Of a stretch of 64,000 bases of DNA, positions 59,830-64,000 are shown piece after piece; the first letter of the stretch is position 1, and each line of letters starts with the position of its first letter. A program made the position numbers and the translations under genes. Below the pieces are notes generated by a model. It was not told the origin of the DNA, searched no databases, and saw only the letters and a program-made list of their open reading frames with translations. The stretch comes from Aplysia californica (taxonomy: Eukaryota > Mollusca > Gastropoda > Aplysiida > Aplysiidae), in NCBI RefSeq assembly GCF_000002075.1, contig NW_004797359.1:1016810-1080809 (forward strand), written 5' to 3'.

Positions 59830-61048
59830 TGTTTGAGTGTGTCTGTGTGTGGTAGTAAGTGGAGAGTGAGGAGTGTGTGTGTGTGTTTGTTTGTTTTTCG
59901 GGCTTTATTTCAGCCTTTATTCAGTAACAGTTCAAAGTATACAAAAATAGAAACACAGGATCCATTCACTCCAGGACTCATGAGTCATTCGTCTCTTTCA
60001 GTTTCACTCTTCAATTCAATTCCCGTGTTCTCTCCCGCGGCTCATCCCCGTCCGCATGACTTTCATACCCCACCCCATCCCTCCAGGCACACACAAAGAA
60101 AATCTCACTTGTTCCCTGCGAACCATGGACAATAATATAGGCAAAACACCGCCTGAGCTACATTCCTTTTGTTCGTGAGCTGTGGACCAGGCCAGGGGTG
60201 GTCAGTGTCGTCGTCTTGTAGTTGCTGTCGCCTGTGGATACACTCGCACATTCTTCCTTTCACCCGCTCTTTCACTCACACTGTCTCTCCATCCACAGTT
60301 CAGCTCGTCATACGTTCAAAAGTTGCCCACTAGTTATGTTTAGTTAGTGTGTGTACATGTGCATGATGGTGGTGGGTGTGTGGTGGGTGTTACTGAAGTT
60401 TGTCTGTAGGCGGGCTTGCCATGCGGTACGTGTTCCTTCCCAGACCAGAGGCTGAATGAAAGTTGGCGCCGAACTCTCGCAATAAATAGGCAAAAAATCA
60501 CGAGACCGGAAGCCGAAAACCGTTCGGAGAAATAAAGATCGGCACTATTTCTCCGAACGTTCGGAGAAATAGTCACTTCGATAATTTAAAGACACTCACA
60601 CACACATATTATAAACAATAACATGAGCGGACAATCGGGGTAGATACTCGCCAAGTTGCGAGCAGGGCCGAGGGGGTTGCAATTATGCAAATGAGCTCTC
60701 GTGTGCATCTTTAGCCCTCCATTGTACTTTGCCGGACCAGGAGTAGGCCTAGCCTAGGCTAGGCCAGGCCAGCAGTTGCAAGCAAATAAGAATAGTGGAC
60801 CACGTGATTAGATTGACCAATTAGCCTCAAGATGTCAGGGTCATGGGTCAAAGGGCACGGTCGTGATGACTGAAAAACCCGGTAAGAGACGTCAGTCGAT
60901 TGCTGGCAGTTGAAGAGTGAGGACGTAGAAAACTGAGTAGGAGAGTGAGTAGGGGAGCTCGGAAACCAAGAATAGCGGGCCACTGGGCACCAGGGGCGCC
61001 ATAGCGAAAGTAGTTCCGACCGGTGGTCCGGTAAAGTACAATCTTACC
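58620..61048. mobile_element. hAT-like non-autonomous DNA transposon, copy 2, with nested insertion
   Basis: Same family as 52,355-53,180, flanked by its own 8-bp repeat GATATCTA (58,612-58,619 and 61,049-61,056). Terminal repeats are better preserved (GATTGTACTTTACCGGACCA and its complement). It is interrupted by a 1.5-kb insertion at 59,053-60,580. The target lies in TCTAGATC-rich sequence. Confidence 0.7.
59053..60580. mobile_element. Nested 1.5-kb insertion with 9-bp target duplication
   Basis: ATAATTTAA occurs at 59,044-59,052 and 60,581-60,589 but once in the corresponding place of the other hAT-like copy (about 52,700), so the intervening 1,528 bp is an insertion. Both ends carry ACTATTTCTCCGAACGTTCG in opposite orientation; the left end has it in four tandem units of 37-38 bp (59,057-59,188). 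The interior has a GT microsatellite (59,798-59,827) and no recognisable transposase. Nine-base duplications suggest a Mutator-like mover (inference). Confidence 0.65.
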
Positions 61049-61113
61049 GATATCTAGATCTAGATCTAGATATCTAGAAAAATCTAGATCTAGATCTAGA
61101 TCGATCTAGATTA
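61049..61113. repeat. TCTAGATC tract at the end of hAT-like copy 2
   Basis: Dense overlapping TCTAGATC copies directly after the transposon's right end; its target duplication GATATCTA is part of this sequence. Confidence 0.75.
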
Positions 61114-61872
61114 TAGGTCTAGAGAATAATACTACCTACGGGAGGACTTTCGTAACTAGCGACCACTATAGACTATGAGACAGAGCAGAATTGAGGGCAG
61201 CTAGGGATATGGGTAGATCTAGAATCTAGGAGTAGGGGTAGATCTAGGAGGGGTAGGGGTAGGGGTAGGGTTAGGCCTCTTCTTTATTCTTTATATTATA
61301 TTATTGATTGTGTTTGTTGATGGGGTGGTCGCTCCTTACGAAGTCCTTCCAAAAATAATCATCAGTGACTAGATATCTAGATCTAGATCCTACCTGAGAA
61401 TCTAGAGTGGTAGATCTTACCACTACAACATCAACAATCGCCAACAAGTTTAAGCCAGAGGTCGAGCTTCAGGCGATCGGCGGATCAGCGGGACCCGGAC
61501 CGGTAGGCTGCTTCGAGTAGCTTATTCTATTGAGCATTGGTCGGTGTCACCGCGTCACAATCGCTATCTAACGAACTAACAAAACAGCTCAATAGCACCA
61601 TTCCTACTAACGCCACAATCACAAGCAAACAAAGAATGCATCTGAGAGCAATGAGCCCTGACGAAGGCCAAAGAAGAAAACAAATATCGTTGGGGACCAA
61701 ACAATAAAGACATTAGGCCTGTAGACTCTAGCAAAGACTCAAAATGGCGGAAGTCCGAGGCCGAGATGTCTCCCCCATGCAAAGACAAACAAGACTAATC
61801 TAGATCTAGCTTCCGCCATAAACCCCTACACAGTCCCAAAATATAAAAAGCACATAATATGTATAACTTACC

Positions 61873-61995
61873 GATCGAGTAGAAATATTTACTAGGCGAT
61901 TTATGCAAAACACAGCATGGTACTTCTTCCCAACAATCACAGACGAGGACGCCCAAGCCGACCTACTTACTAATTCAGGCAGACCGCACACATGT
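61873..61995 (-). promoter_or_regulatory. Possible alternative 5' non-coding exon ending in a strong donor
   Basis: On the minus strand CGATCG|GTAAGT occurs at the 61,873/61,872 junction, the best donor I see upstream of C1. Flanking motifs ATGGCGGAAG occur on both strands nearby (about 61,743-61,753 plus, about 61,809-61,817 minus). It could be a first exon joined to the C1 acceptor over a 12.7-kb intron, or belong to nothing. Weak. Confidence 0.2.
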
Positions 61996-64000
61996 CAGGT
62001 TCAGCAGAGGTTACCCGCTAAGTAAATAATAACAACATTATTTCCACCCATTGATTCAGTCTTTTTTTTTTTTTGTCCGATTACGAAACGCAATATTTTT
62101 TGTCAAATGTGGTGTTGTTCACGTTAAAGAATAAACAAATTTCAATGAGAATGCAATGCAAACTCATTTTTGTCAAGTCTACTTGATAACCCCTGCAAAT
62201 TGTAACTGCAATGTGTCACTATTGAATCATCGTTATTCTCAGGTTTTACGCTGGGCTCGGAATCATGCATACACCGTATATCAATCGTTTGATTGTTTTT
62301 TGTAAACAAAATCCATAAAAGGGTTTGTCAAATTGTCACAGGTATAGCCATGTTGACGGACAGCAGATACATAGCTTAATAATGGATATGTGAGGGATTC
62401 GTGAACTTTAAAAAAATTATAATATATTCCTATCGGTGATCTCGAACAAAACCATATATCTGCAAAACAGCGAAGAAAAAGAAAGTTTGGGGGCTCAAAT
62501 ACTCTTGCCCTAAGTTCTACATTATGTTGACAGGGGTAGGTATAGACAAGAAGAATGCTCCTATTTCACAGTCTTTGTATTCATAAGTTGGTGGCCATGG
62601 GCCTTTTGGTTGATCCAATATTGTGTGTGGAGGGTGGGAGCGGGGGGCATGTCTAAATAATATTAAAATTTACATATTAATCGATTATAACTTTTTTTAA
62701 AATAATGTTGAAATTGTTATCAGTTTGTTTGATTACTTCTCGAGCTGCTCTTCATTTACTGAGGGAGGCTGTGAAGTTTTGTTCCCCGAATTCTAAATCC
62801 ATGGACATAGGCCCCTAATAGCATTGTGAATTCAACGAAACTAAAAGGACAAACAGTTTAACGCCAACTTGGCAATATCCGGAAATAATTGTCTGTAGTA
62901 CGCATGCGCAGACTTTCTTGGGCTGCCGTGAGATACTTTTTGAAACCCCCATAACCAGAGAAGTTGGGGCCAAGGCAAGGATGTGTGGCTTGGGACTTGG
63001 GGGTTGAAGAAGGTTACACGCAACTAAAAAGAATGCGGTTATCGTCCGCATTTAAGAAAAATAAAATAATAAACATGGTGCCAATTTTTCAGAATTGGTG
63101 ACCAGGTTCACCGAAACCTTGATTGGTATTTTTTTACTTTCCCTCCCGTCTCACACTCAGCTACCAGTTGTCTATTTTCTACTAAATATTGATGCGCTGA
63201 ACTGAACACGAATATCAACTTCATTTCCGTCGCAAATTAATGGTTTTTGAAATATTTGATTGTTTTTAACCGAGATAGACATGCTTTGGACCAATCGGGG
63301 GGTTCGAGGGGGGCCTGCCCCACTGGGATAAAAGAAAATCTGGGGGGTTACAGGGGGGGGGGGGGGCATGCCCCCCTGTTTTTACACCCATAATTTGATA
63401 TTTTACAGTTAGATTTGAAATTGTCTTGAAAATAATTGATTTGCGACAGTTTTAGTGGCTTTATGTGTGATCTGCAGCAAACAGTACAGCAGTTTGACCC
63501 CTGAAACAGTGCATCTGTGTGCGGGAGTGAAAGTAAAAATTTACCCCTTGATTTGGCCCCTCTTAAATGCTTTTCATTACCATGTAGATCTACTGGTATA
63601 GATCTACTGCAGTGGCGTTTTGTGGGGTGAGGCTTGCAGCTTCAGCCCCACTTAGTTTTCTTCCCCAAAAAGTTAGATCTACTTCTCTGACTGACTTTTT
63701 AAAAATCGAAACAAAACCTTTCACAAAAAAATATAATAACGCATTTCGATTTTCTAAAAGTAAAAGCGAAACTTCACGAACACCCAGACGAAACTTCTGA
63801 AACATTAACTTGAAAATTGATCTGATTGGTCTGGGTACCAACTAATACTACCAGAACTACTACTATCTAGATAGTTCCGTCCAAGATCGGCTCTCCTTCG
63901 CTGTTGGGGAGAATAAAATATCATTGGTTTGTCGTTTAGGCCCCGGTGCTTATGTTCGGAAGGTTCCCACTTACTGAATATCACTGGGGTCTGGACTTTA

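Larger units (their letters stand above)
50263..64000. other. Repeat mosaic upstream of the gene
   Basis: Apart from the elements listed, the region has scattered GCATGCCCCCCTG-type fragments (50,431; 53,757; 54,105; 58,899; 63,367), TCTAGATC copies, C/G runs and short open frames of no recognised family. Stretches 61.1-62.9 kb and 63.4-64.0 kb show nothing I can name. Confidence 0.5.

Noticed and set aside
61248-61275. Interstitial telomere repeat
   Set aside because: Only about four TAGGGG/TAGGGTT units; too short and impure to support.

Overview
The window looks like a piece of a lophotrochozoan, most likely molluscan and probably gastropod, nuclear genome. This is inferred from long AT-rich introns, GACA/CAGA microsatellites, many 12-24 base C or G runs, tRNA-derived SINEs and small inverted-repeat transposons; no marker in the window fixes the species. 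It is essentially one large gene on the minus strand plus its repeat-rich upstream flank.

The gene (minus strand, reading right to left). A shared coding exon C1 (49,177-48,374; ATG at 49,154, with an in-frame stop just upstream in the same exon) encodes 260 residues: a compact N-terminal domain I do not recognise, then a Ser/Asn/charged tail with nuclear-localisation and SUMO-like motifs. A second shared or optional exon C2 (45,755-45,528; 76 codons, frame-neutral) follows after 2.6 kb. Then, between 40.3 kb and 0.3 kb, come 25 zinc-finger exons, T25 down to T1. Each has its own 3' splice acceptor and its own stop codon, and all 25 acceptors have the same phase (the shared exons end on the single base G and every terminal exon supplies the other two). 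This is the architecture of an alternatively spliced terminal-exon locus like Drosophila lola or mod(mdg4), but no BTB domain is encoded in the shared part. One constant N-terminus could be joined to about 25 different DNA-binding C-termini. The array may continue off the left edge.

The terminal exons fall into ordered classes. T1-T7 and T12 (left) start with a C2HC finger and most end with C2H2. T8-T11 have three fingers, C2HC-C2H2-C2HC. T13-T25 (30.3-40.3 kb) have the reverse two-finger order, usually C2H2-C2HC. Linkers are seven residues almost everywhere, so both two-finger classes can be derived from a three-finger ancestor by losing the first or the last finger. Local paralogue groups (T3-T6, T9/T10, T8/T11, T15/T16, T17/T18, T19/T20, T13/T14) show growth largely by tandem duplication. 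One exon (T21) has intact fingers but an in-frame stop after its best acceptor.

Introns carry three SINE-like families: a hairpin-tailed family of about 180 bp whose 3' hairpin shows compensatory changes, a longer tRNA-headed SINE sharing that tail, and a second tRNA-SINE. They also hold a fold-back element near 47 kb with a solo arm at 38 kb.

From about 50 to 64 kb the sequence changes to a repeat mosaic rich in TCTAGATC: two hAT-like non-autonomous elements with 8-bp target duplications (one with a nested 1.5-kb insertion that has its own 9-bp duplication), a 245-bp near-palindrome, a minisatellite and a SINE. A 140-bp tandem duplication at 49.9-50.3 kb, with ETS and YY1-like motifs in the gene's orientation, is the best promoter candidate. 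No second protein-coding gene can be supported.
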